Source: Caldisericaceae bacterium
GTDB lineage: Bacteria > Caldisericota > Caldisericia > Caldisericales > Caldisericaceae
Length of the DNA: 8,389 bases
Reading direction: 5' to 3'
NCBI GenBank assembly: GCA_021161495.1
Contig: JAGHAO010000181.1
Span: 1-8,389 of the forward strand
Numbering within the stretch: the stretch's first letter is position 1; each line of letters begins with the position of its first letter. The position numbers and the translations under genes are program-made. Shown piece by piece: positions 1 through 6,455 of this stretch. Under the pieces are notes generated by a model. It searched no databases, was not told the origin of the DNA, and was given only the letters and a program-made list of their open reading frames with translations.

Positions 1-839
1 CCCGAAAGAAGTCCGAACATAAGTGTCATTGAGAAGTCCCTTAACGTGGGCCCTCCGAACAAGACAAGGGAGAACGATGCAAGGAACGTTGTAATAGACG
101 TGTTCATCGAACGCACCCAGACTTCCGTAATACTCCTGTTTACAAGATCCGGGAACGACTCTTTCGTCCTGAATTTCAAATTTTCTCGGATTCTGTCCAT
201 AACAACGACACTGTCTTCCACCGAATAAGTCATAATCGTAAGGAATGCACCTATGAACGGAGCGTTGAGTTCCACCCTGAACAGTGCGAGCATTCCGAGG
301 GTAACCAAAATGTCGTGAAATAAAGCAAGAACCGTTGCAAGAGCGAACTGGAAAGTGAAACGCACCGTAATGTAGATTAAAATGAAAAGAAGAGCAAGTG
401 CAAGCGCTATTGTTCCGCTCTTTATGAGTTCTTTTCCCACTACGGGGGCAATACTTGTGATGCCCGTTTTATCTTTTTCAACCGGGGCAACTTTCGTTGA
501 AATCTCGTTTATGATTTTGTTTGCGTCGTCAGGGTTTATCGTCTTCGCATTAAGTTTTATGGTGATCTTATTTCCCTTTGCTTCCTGGACAACGGCATCC
601 TTATACCCATTCTCGACAAGGATCTTCCTAACAGCGGCAACATCGGGAGTTTTCTCGCAGGTGAGCGATATTACGGTTCCGCCTCTGAAATCAATGCCGA
701 AATTCAAAGGTAAACCGGTCGTTACCTGATTAAAGATCATCGCTCCGATTCCGATCAAAATAATTACCATTGAAATGGTTATCCATAGTTTTGTACGTTT
801 TACTATTTGCCAATTTCTAATTCTTTCTCTGAATGTCAT
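1..839 (-). CDS. secF: Protein translocase subunit SecF (3' end cut by window edge)
   Basis: SecF pairs with SecD in the inner membrane and uses the proton gradient to help pull secreted proteins through SecYEG. Reading from ATG at 839 gives 279 uninterrupted residues with no stop before the edge. Visible marks: a first membrane helix at about 17-37, the periplasmic-start motif FGIDFRGG (47-54), a hydrophobic helix at about 142-160, LFHDILVTLG (173-182), the TM4 motif YSVEDSVVVMDRIREN (205-220), then RSMNTSITT (243-251) and FGGPTLRDFS (261-270). Compared with the usual family length of about 300, roughly 20-30 residues are missing at the C-terminus. The start is supported by a G-rich site (GGGGGTG, about 844-850) just upstream and a 10-nt gap from secD. 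The usual GYSxNDT signature reads TYSVEDS here, a mild divergence. Identification is firm. Confidence 0.96.
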   Translation of the reverse strand, partial: MTFRERIRNWQIVKRTKLWITISMVIILIGIGAMIFNQVTTGLPLNFGIDFRGGTVISLTCEKTPDVAAVRKILVENGYKDAVVQEAKGNKITIKLNAKTINPDDANKIINEISTKVAPVEKDKTGITSIAPVVGKELIKSGTIALALALLFILIYITVRFTFQFALATVLALFHDILVTLGMLALFRVELNAPFIGAFLTIMTYSVEDSVVVMDRIRENLKFRTKESFPDLVNRSITEVWVRSMNTSITTFLASFSLVLFGGPTLRDFSMTLMFGLLS

Positions 840-849
840 CACGCACCCC

Positions 850-2121
850 CTAAATTCCGAAAAGCCAAGGCTTCTTCACGGCGGAAGGAGGAAGAAGCAA
901 ATCCACAAGCGCATGAGTTACAACAACTCCGCTGAAGAAACCGGCCAATATACCGATTGAAACGGTAATCGCAAATCCGCGTATAACACCCGTACCGAGA
1001 TAGAACAGAATTATCGCGCTGATTAAAACGGTAAGGTTCGAATCGAATACCGTTCTGAATGCTTTCGCAAACCCTGCTGCAATAATCGCCTTAACGGATT
1101 TTCCGGAGGCGAGTTCTTCTTTCATTCTTTCAAACACGATTACATTGATGTCAACCGCCATACCTAACGAAAGGATTGCACCTCCGATTGCGGGCAGGGA
1201 GAATGTCGCATGAAGAAGGAGAAGAAGCGCCATTTCAAGTGCGAGGTAGAAAACAAGTGCGAGGGATGCAATCACTCCGAGATAGCGATAGAAGATTATC
1301 ATATAGAGGAATATGAGTAAGATCGCGACTATCACTGCAATAATTGCCATCTTTACGGAATGCGAACCTAACGTAGGCCCCACAACTTCCTCAGTGAGGA
1401 ATTTAAGTTTAACGGGCAATGCGCCGCTCCTCAAAAGTGCCGCATACTCCGCAGCCTGTTCTTTGGTGAACCCTCCGGTGATTATTCCCTGTCCGTCCGT
1501 AATGGGATTCTGCACCACAGGGTTCATAAGAAGTTTGTTATCGAGATAAATCGCTATTTTTTTACCGACGTTTTCCTGAGTAACTTTCGCGAAAATCTTC
1601 GTTCCTTCCGAATCAAGTTTAAATTCTATAATAGGTTCGCCGAGGGTTTGGGGATCTTTGCTAAAAGCAAGTCTTGCATCCTTTATGTGTGCACCTGTAA
1701 GAACCACTTTTCCGCTTTCGTCTTTGAATTGAAGCAAAGCGGTTTGCCCTATTAATTCTTTTGCTTTTTCAGGGTCTTTCCACCCGGGAAGTTCCACGTC
1801 AATTCTTTTCCAGTTAGCACCTTTTTCCTGAACGACAACCGCTTCGCTCAGGCCGAGGTTGTTGACCCTTTTCTTTAAAACTTCGAGGGTTGTTTGCATC
1901 GCCTCGGGAGTAACTTTTACATCCTTTGTATCCTGCGCTTCCAATACAAAATGAACTCCTCCGTGAAGGTCAAGTCCGAGACGCGGTTTAAAATATGCTT
2001 CCACGCCACTGAGCTGGTCAAGGGGTTTATTCGCAACCTTAAAACCCGTAATGTCAACCCAGAGTGAGAAAGCGAACACAATAAGAATTAAAACAATCGC
2101 TATAATATTCTTTTTCCTCAT
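850..2121 (-). CDS. secD: Protein translocase subunit SecD
   Basis: SecD is the partner of SecF in the membrane complex that assists late steps of Sec-dependent protein export. The 423-residue protein has an N-terminal membrane helix (about 5-23), the conserved GLDLHGG motif (49-55), a large periplasmic region with the KKRVNNLGLSE segment (83-93), and five C-terminal membrane helices between about 257 and 410. These carry AVDINVIVFERMKEEL (322-337, with the conserved Asp323 in TM4), FDSNLTVLI (359-367) and GTGVIRGFA (376-384). Length is in the usual range for a stand-alone SecD. ATG at 2121 is preceded by a perfect AGGAGG at 2130-2135 with an 8-nt spacer, one of the strongest ribosome sites in the operon. 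Such a site suits a membrane protein gene that follows a 16-nt gap after the UDG gene. It ends 10 nt before secF, so the two are almost certainly co-translated. Confidence 0.98.
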   Translation of the reverse strand: MRKKNIIAIVLILIVFAFSLWVDITGFKVANKPLDQLSGVEAYFKPRLGLDLHGGVHFVLEAQDTKDVKVTPEAMQTTLEVLKKRVNNLGLSEAVVVQEKGANWKRIDVELPGWKDPEKAKELIGQTALLQFKDESGKVVLTGAHIKDARLAFSKDPQTLGEPIIEFKLDSEGTKIFAKVTQENVGKKIAIYLDNKLLMNPVVQNPITDGQGIITGGFTKEQAAEYAALLRSGALPVKLKFLTEEVVGPTLGSHSVKMAIIAVIVAILLIFLYMIIFYRYLGVIASLALVFYLALEMALLLLLHATFSLPAIGGAILSLGMAVDINVIVFERMKEELASGKSVKAIIAAGFAKAFRTVFDSNLTVLISAIILFYLGTGVIRGFAITVSIGILAGFFSGVVVTHALVDLLLPPSAVKKPWLFGI

Positions 2122-2137
2122 TCTTATTTCCTCCTAA

Positions 2138-2716
2138 TCATAAATTTTTCTCTTTCAGATTCTCAATATACTCTTTCAATTTTTTGAAATCCTCTTTCAA
2201 TGTCCCTTTGAGCGCATTATGATAAAGCGCTGCCGCGGGATGGTAAAGAGGAATAAAAGTAAAACCGTCTTTTTTAAAAACTCTTCCGTGCACGCGTCCA
2301 ATCGTGAGGTTCGGCGCTATGAGAGTATTCAGCGGAGTATTGCCCAGAGTGCAGATTACTTTCGGTTGAATGATTGCAATCTGCGCATACAAATAAGGTT
2401 TGCACGCTTCTATTTCGCTGAGAAGGGGGACCCTGTTGTTGGGAGGCCTGCATTTGACGACGTTTCCTATAAAAACATCTTTTCTTTTAAGCCCTATGCT
2501 TGCAAGGAGTTCGTCGAGAAACTTCCCGGCCGCACCTACGAAAGGGCGCCCTGTTAAATCCTCGTTTCTTCCGGGGCCTTCTCCCACAAACATAATCTCC
2601 GCATCGAGAGACCCTTCTCCGGGCACCGGTTTATGGCGCGTCTTGTGAAGAGGGCATTTTTTGCATTCCAAAATCTCTTTTGTTATTCCGTCAAAAAGGA
2701 TTTTTTTATCGTCCAT
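2138..2716 (-). CDS. Uracil-DNA glycosylase, family 4 (4Fe-4S)
   Basis: This enzyme removes uracil from DNA after cytosine deamination or dUTP misincorporation, starting base-excision repair in the cytoplasm. The 192-residue protein carries the family 4 hallmarks: four cysteines placed to hold a [4Fe-4S] cluster (C18 and C21 in CKKC, C89 in VVKCRPP, C105 in IEACKPYL), the active-site loop GEGPGRNED (45-53), the GRPFVGAAG uracil-pocket segment (56-64), and the second DNA-contact motif HPAAAL (159-164). These follow the order known for Thermus-type UDGs. The ATG at 2716 lies inside the end of the M16 gene (11-nt overlap), with GGGAG at 2723-2727 six nt upstream. A role in DNA repair has no obvious tie to its operon partners. 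Related family 4-like proteins fused to or associated with DNA polymerases exist, but the full motif set makes a functional glycosylase the likeliest reading. Confidence 0.96.
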   Translation of the reverse strand: MDDKKILFDGITKEILECKKCPLHKTRHKPVPGEGSLDAEIMFVGEGPGRNEDLTGRPFVGAAGKFLDELLASIGLKRKDVFIGNVVKCRPPNNRVPLLSEIEACKPYLYAQIAIIQPKVICTLGNTPLNTLIAPNLTIGRVHGRVFKKDGFTFIPLYHPAAALYHNALKGTLKEDFKKLKEYIENLKEKNL

Positions 2717-3950
2717 TTATGTCTCCCACGAGAACACTTCCGCGAGGAGAACGGGAAAGTTCCCTTGCGAAAACGTCAAATTCGTCAAATGATAAACTCT
2801 CTATCTCTTTTATAAGCGCTTCGATTTTTTTCACCTTTCCCAGGAATAAGCTCTGAACGCCGTTTCTCTGCATCCTTCCCGAAAATGTTTCGAGGCCTAA
2901 AATTACATTTCCCAATATGTATTCTTTTGCGTCGGAAAATTCACCCTCTTTAACGCCGTGCTTTGCGATATCGTTTATTTCTTTTTCTATCCCGGAACGG
3001 ACCTTGGATACGTATTCGGCGCTTGTCGAAGCGTATATAACCGTCCCGCCCGTGTCAATAAACCTCACCGGATATGCGTATATCGTATAAACGAGGGCAG
3101 ATTCCTCCCTCAGCCTTTGAAAGAGTCTTGAAGACATATTACCGCCGAGAATAGTCGTATAAACGGATTGCATCAAACTCTCCCTCGTGTACAAAGGAAA
3201 GCCTTTGAGCGTTACCGCAATGTGGAACTGCGTCGTTTTTTTGTCAAATTTCCTGTCGTTGAAACGGTATTCCGGCTTTTTGACCTCCGGAACCGTACCC
3301 TCCGCTTTGGCATCTCCGAAATAATGCTCAATGAGATTTTCCGCGGAGGATTCGTCCATATCCCCCGCAACGGAAACAAGCATATTATTCTTGTTGAAAA
3401 GTTTGTCGTAAAGAAGTTTCAAATCTTTGCTGCCGATTTTGGAAACGCTTTCCTTCGTGCCCAAAGGGTTATTCCCTACGGATTGGTCTCCCCATATCGA
3501 GCGGAGTGCTTCCGTCTGGCATATGTCTTCGGGATTGTCGTAATACTCTTCTATCTCTTCTAAGATAACTCTTTTTTCCCTTTCTATCAATTCTTCTTTG
3601 AAAACGGCGTTCTTTACAATATCCGAAAGAACGTCAAACCCTTTTTTGATATGCTTGTTCAAAAGTTTAACATAGAAGAGCGTGTATTCGGGAGAAGTAA
3701 ATGCGTTCAATTCCCCTCCCAATTTTTCTATTTCGTGCGAAATTTCAAAAGCGGTTCTGTTCTTCGTGCCCTTAAAAACGGCGTGTTCAAGAAAATGAGA
3801 AATTCCGAGTTTGTCAGGATTTTCGTATCTGCTTCCCGACCTTACGAATACGCCCATTGAAACAACGGGGAAAGTGTTGTTCTTTTCAAGGAAAAATTTA
3901 ACACCGCTTTTTGAGATCCTCTGATAGAGGAACTTATTTTTTTCTTCCAT
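2706..3950 (-). CDS. M16 family zinc metallopeptidase (M16B, YmxG/MPP-beta-like)
   Basis: Likely a zinc-dependent endopeptidase of the pitrilysin clan that degrades or processes peptides. From ATG at 3950 the protein has 414 residues, the usual two-domain M16B length. The inverted zinc motif is HFLEH (H52-H56: H52 and H56 as ligands, E55 as base), with a further Glu ligand at E131 or E132 in VILEEIEEY, about 75 residues downstream. The C-terminal half has the family signature around SSRLFQRLREE (273-283) followed by ALVY (285-288), the segment that completes the active site from the second domain. All key residues are present, so it should be catalytic. No signal peptide is seen. The start is uncertain: an in-frame GTG at 3968 would add six residues (MSKRKT) but has no Shine-Dalgarno, while the ATG at 3950 has only a distant AAGGTG. 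The gene overlaps pnp by 17 nt (35 nt with the GTG). An M16 gene next to pnp also occurs in Bacillus. Confidence 0.93.
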   Translation of the reverse strand: MEEKNKFLYQRISKSGVKFFLEKNNTFPVVSMGVFVRSGSRYENPDKLGISHFLEHAVFKGTKNRTAFEISHEIEKLGGELNAFTSPEYTLFYVKLLNKHIKKGFDVLSDIVKNAVFKEELIEREKRVILEEIEEYYDNPEDICQTEALRSIWGDQSVGNNPLGTKESVSKIGSKDLKLLYDKLFNKNNMLVSVAGDMDESSAENLIEHYFGDAKAEGTVPEVKKPEYRFNDRKFDKKTTQFHIAVTLKGFPLYTRESLMQSVYTTILGGNMSSRLFQRLREESALVYTIYAYPVRFIDTGGTVIYASTSAEYVSKVRSGIEKEINDIAKHGVKEGEFSDAKEYILGNVILGLETFSGRMQRNGVQSLFLGKVKKIEALIKEIESLSFDEFDVFARELSRSPRGSVLVGDINGR

Positions 3951-6033
3951 TGTCTTTCTTTTCGACACCTTTTTTCGTTAGTTGAATTTTGCCGTTTTCA
4001 TCTATTTTCATCACTTTTACGGGGAATTCGTCGCCCACATGCACCTCTTTGCGAATATCCTTAACATATCTGTCCGCTATTTGAGAAACATGCAAAAGTC
4101 CGACATAACTCGGAAGAATCTGCACAAACGCCCCGAAATCTCTTATCTCGACAACTTTCCCGAGATATACTTTTCCGACTTCCGGTTCTTCCACAAGCGC
4201 GAGCACTTTATCTTTTAGCATATTTCCGATCTCTTCGTTCGGCGCGGATATAAACACCTTACCGTCGGGTTCAATGTTAATATCGGCATCCGTATTTCCG
4301 ATAATACTTCTTATCGTTTTTCCTCCGGGCCCTATGAGCAAGCCGATCTTATCCGTATTGATTTGCAACGTGAAAATCCTCGGGGCATACGGGGAAATAT
4401 GATCTCTCGGTGCGGGAATTACGGAAAGCATCTTGTCGAGTATGAAAAGCCTCGCTTCTTTTGCTTGATGCAACGCCTTCCTTATTATATCCAAAGATAT
4501 GCCTTTGAGTTTTATATCCATCTGCAACGCGGTAATCCCGTCTTCCGTTCCGGTTACCTTGAAATCCATATCTCCGAGATGGTCTTCCGCACCCTGAATA
4601 TCCGTGAGGATCGCATACTTTTCTCCCTCTTTCATTAATCCCATTGCTATTCCCGCCACCGGTTTTTTAATGGGAACGCCCGCATCCATCAGCGACAGCG
4701 TGGATCCGCACGTGGACGCCATGGAAGTGGAACCGTTCGATTCCAAAACTTCCGAAACGACTCTTATCGTGTAAGGGAATTCTTCTTCGTCCGGCAATAC
4801 CGGGAGCAATGCGCGTTCCGCAAGTGCGCCGTGCCCGATTTCCCTTCTGCTCGGGCCCCTCATAGGTTTAACCTCTCCCACGGAGAATGCGGGGAAGTTA
4901 TAATAGTGCATATAACGCTTCGTCATTTCCTCTTCGAGGGATTCCACAAGTTGCCCCTCGCCTTTTCCGGCAAGTGTCGCTATGGAAAGCACCTGAGTTT
5001 GTCCTCTCGTGAAAAGTGCGGAACCGTGTGTCCTTTTAAGCAGTCCTACTTCTATGCTGAGTGGCCGAATCTCAGTGTAAGACCTTCCGTCTATGCGGAC
5101 ACCGGTGTTTATGGTTTTTTCTCTGATATACTTCTTGAGAAGTTCGTCGAAAATTTCGTTTACGTCTTTTTCTTTTTCGGGATTTTGCTCAACGATTTCT
5201 TTTATTATTTCCTCTTTGATGTCGTCGAGTGCCCTTTCTCTCGTAAGTTTTTCTTTATGTTTGAGGGCTTCTTCTATCTTCGAAAGGAAAATCGGCGTAA
5301 TTTCTTCTTTTAACTTTTCGTCAACCGCATATTCGGGAACAATAATTTTTTCTTTTCCGACTTTTCTTTGCAACTCCTCCTGAATTTCCGCAAGTTTTTG
5401 AATCTCCGGAATTGCAACGGACATCGCATCCACCATTTGATCTTCGGAAATTATCTTTGCCCCTGCCTCTATCATAAGGAGCGCTTCTTTTGTTCCGGCG
5501 ATGCTGAGGTTTAAACTGCTCTCTTCTTCGAGTTCCTTTTCCGTCGGGTTGACCACGAACTTTCCGTCAATAATTCCGACTTTTACGGCACCAACCGCTT
5601 CGGTAAAGGGTTCGTCGGAAATAAGAGACGCAAGGGAAGCCGCATTTATGCCTAAAATTTCGGGCGCAATTTCTCCGCCGGAAGAAAGCACGTAGAGAAC
5701 GATCTGCACAGGCCTTCTGAACTGTATAGGAAATAAGGGGCGCAGCGGCCTGTCTATGAGCCTTGCCCCCAGAATTTCTTTCTCGGATGGCCTGCCTTCA
5801 CGCTTGTAAAAACCTCCGGGAATCTTACCCGCAGCGTACATTTTTTCAAAGTAGTCCACGGTAAGCGGGAAGAAATCCGTAGGCTCGGAAGGCTCTTTTC
5901 CCATTGTGGATGCGGCAAACACAACCGTGCCTCCGCAAGATGCAAGTACGGCACCGCCCGCTTGTTTTGCGACCCTTCCGTATTCAAACGATATCAGTTT
6001 TCCGCCGATTTCAACTTCGACTTTTTCAATCAT
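3934..6033 (-). CDS. pnp: Polyribonucleotide nucleotidyltransferase (PNPase)
   Basis: PNPase degrades RNA 3' to 5' by phosphorolysis, releasing nucleoside diphosphates, and can also add tails. It acts as a ring-shaped trimer in the cytoplasm. The 699-residue protein has the full bacterial layout: first RNase PH-like domain (about 1-145, with FYKREGRPSEKEIL at 75-88), all-helical linker (about 150-300), second RNase PH domain (about 310-545), KH domain with its GPGG loop (568-571), and S1 domain (about 619-687, VGKVYLGKVVEIRDFGAFV). The catalytic metal-binding segment EDHLGDMDFK is intact, with D484 and D490 corresponding to E. coli D486 and D492, and FSVGEVKPMRGPSRREIGHG (383-402) forms the phosphate/RNA site. 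The ATG at 6033 is two nt after the rpsO stop, with GAGGG (6041-6045) inside the last rpsO codons. There is no acidic C-terminal RNase E-binding tail beyond the short basic end. Confidence 0.99.
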   Translation of the reverse strand: MIEKVEVEIGGKLISFEYGRVAKQAGGAVLASCGGTVVFAASTMGKEPSEPTDFFPLTVDYFEKMYAAGKIPGGFYKREGRPSEKEILGARLIDRPLRPLFPIQFRRPVQIVLYVLSSGGEIAPEILGINAASLASLISDEPFTEAVGAVKVGIIDGKFVVNPTEKELEEESSLNLSIAGTKEALLMIEAGAKIISEDQMVDAMSVAIPEIQKLAEIQEELQRKVGKEKIIVPEYAVDEKLKEEITPIFLSKIEEALKHKEKLTRERALDDIKEEIIKEIVEQNPEKEKDVNEIFDELLKKYIREKTINTGVRIDGRSYTEIRPLSIEVGLLKRTHGSALFTRGQTQVLSIATLAGKGEGQLVESLEEEMTKRYMHYYNFPAFSVGEVKPMRGPSRREIGHGALAERALLPVLPDEEEFPYTIRVVSEVLESNGSTSMASTCGSTLSLMDAGVPIKKPVAGIAMGLMKEGEKYAILTDIQGAEDHLGDMDFKVTGTEDGITALQMDIKLKGISLDIIRKALHQAKEARLFILDKMLSVIPAPRDHISPYAPRIFTLQINTDKIGLLIGPGGKTIRSIIGNTDADINIEPDGKVFISAPNEEIGNMLKDKVLALVEEPEVGKVYLGKVVEIRDFGAFVQILPSYVGLLHVSQIADRYVKDIRKEVHVGDEFPVKVMKIDENGKIQLTKKGVEKKDNGRKK

Positions 6034-6035
6034 AA

Positions 6036-6302
6036 CTACACCCTCAACTTCAATTCTTTGACAATCCTATTGTACCTTTCTTTATCAACGGATTTCAGAT
6101 AGTTTAAGAGCCTTCTACGCTCACCCACCATTTTGAACAAACCTCGGCGTGAGGCATAATCCTTCTTGAATTTTTTAAGGTGTTCGGTCAGTTCTTCTAT
6201 TCTTTTTGTGAGAAGTGCAATCTGCACTTCGGGAGATCCCGTGTCACCTTCGTGGCGCTGAAATCTCTTAATGATTTCTTCTTTTTCTTCTTTGCTAATC
6301 AC
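6036..6302 (-). CDS. rpsO: 30S ribosomal protein S15
   Basis: S15 is a primary 16S rRNA-binding protein that organises the central domain of the 30S subunit and takes part in an intersubunit bridge. The 88-residue product has the standard family length and motifs: RHEGDTGSPEVQIALLT (15-31), followed by LTEHLKKFKKDYASRRGL (38-55) and the VGERRRLLNYL segment (59-69), all in the rRNA-contacting helices. Translation starts at GTG (6302), not ATG. This start is well supported by AAGGAGG at 6309-6315 with a 6-nt spacer, and the protein begins at the usual place. In many bacteria S15 represses its own mRNA, and a structured leader that can mask this Shine-Dalgarno lies directly upstream. The gene is first in the apparent rpsO-pnp-M16-UDG-secDF operon, so such control could also reach pnp. 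Confidence 0.99.
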   Translation of the reverse strand: MISKEEKEEIIKRFQRHEGDTGSPEVQIALLTKRIEELTEHLKKFKKDYASRRGLFKMVGERRRLLNYLKSVDKERYNRIVKELKLRV

Positions 6303-6376
6303 TTTTAGCCTCCTTGTGTTAAGATTCTTTCATCAAAGGAAGCCGTCGGCCATTCGGCAACCCTCGGTGAAAGTCA
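6303..6376 (-). promoter_or_regulatory. Structured rpsO mRNA leader, candidate S15 autoregulatory element
   Basis: About 75 nt lie between the predicted transcription start (near 6376) and the rpsO GTG. Reading the minus strand, CTTTCA (6373-6368) can pair with TGAAAG (6332-6327), enclosing GAGG/CCTT (6365-6362 with 6339-6336, one G-U pair) and GCCG/CGGC (6358-6355 with 6345-6342). A competing helix pairs GGCTTCCTT (6344-6336) with AAGGAGGCT (6315-6307). It spans 9 bp with two G-U pairs, has a 20-nt loop and buries the whole Shine-Dalgarno. The two folds share 6342-6345 and 6336-6339, so they exclude each other. There is no U-tract, so control would be translational rather than by termination. 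S15 leader RNAs of differing architecture are known in several bacterial groups. That this one binds S15 is inference, and no known riboswitch class was recognised. Confidence 0.5.
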
Positions 6377-6382
6377 AATCAT

Positions 6383-6411
6383 ATTATACGTATTTTACAA
6401 AATTATGCAAA
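6383..6411 (-). promoter_or_regulatory. Predicted promoter of the rpsO operon
   Basis: A perfect sigma-70-type -10 box TATAAT lies at 6388-6383, with TTTGCA at 6411-6406 as a weak -35 (four of six consensus bases) and a 17-nt spacer. The predicted start near 6376 would give a leader of about 75 nt. It sits directly after the aldolase terminator, which is where a promoter is needed. The core CGTATAATAT is identical to that of the downstream box of the aldolase promoter. Confidence 0.7.
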
Positions 6412-6433
6412 AAGGCGCCCGAAAGGGCGCCTT
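6409..6433 (-). terminator. Intrinsic terminator after the aldolase gene
   Basis: On the minus strand, a 7-bp all-GC stem GGCGCCC/GGGCGCC (6431-6425 with 6420-6414), extended by two A-U pairs, closes a four-base TTTC loop. It runs straight into a five-T tract at 6413-6409. It begins 22 nt after the aldolase stop codon. The opposite strand lacks a U-tract after the stem, so it should act only on minus-strand transcripts, separating smc/aldolase transcription from the rpsO operon. Confidence 0.93.
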
Positions 6434-6455
6434 CACAATCCCGATAAATTGCTTA

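Noticed and set aside
382..729. 115-codon plus-strand hydrophobic open frame opposite secF
   Set aside because: Its hydrophobicity mirrors the SecF codons. SecF is unmistakable on the minus strand in this stretch.
4831..5313. 160-codon plus-strand open frame opposite pnp
   Set aside because: Antisense to conserved PNPase sequence. Its Phe-rich composition is what results from reading Lys/Glu-rich codons on the other strand.
6327..6376. Whether the rpsO leader is a known metabolite riboswitch (lysine-like GCCGAA segment)
   Set aside because: Only a short string resembles part of the lysine riboswitch. The leader is far too short for its multi-helix junction, and the downstream gene has no lysine link.
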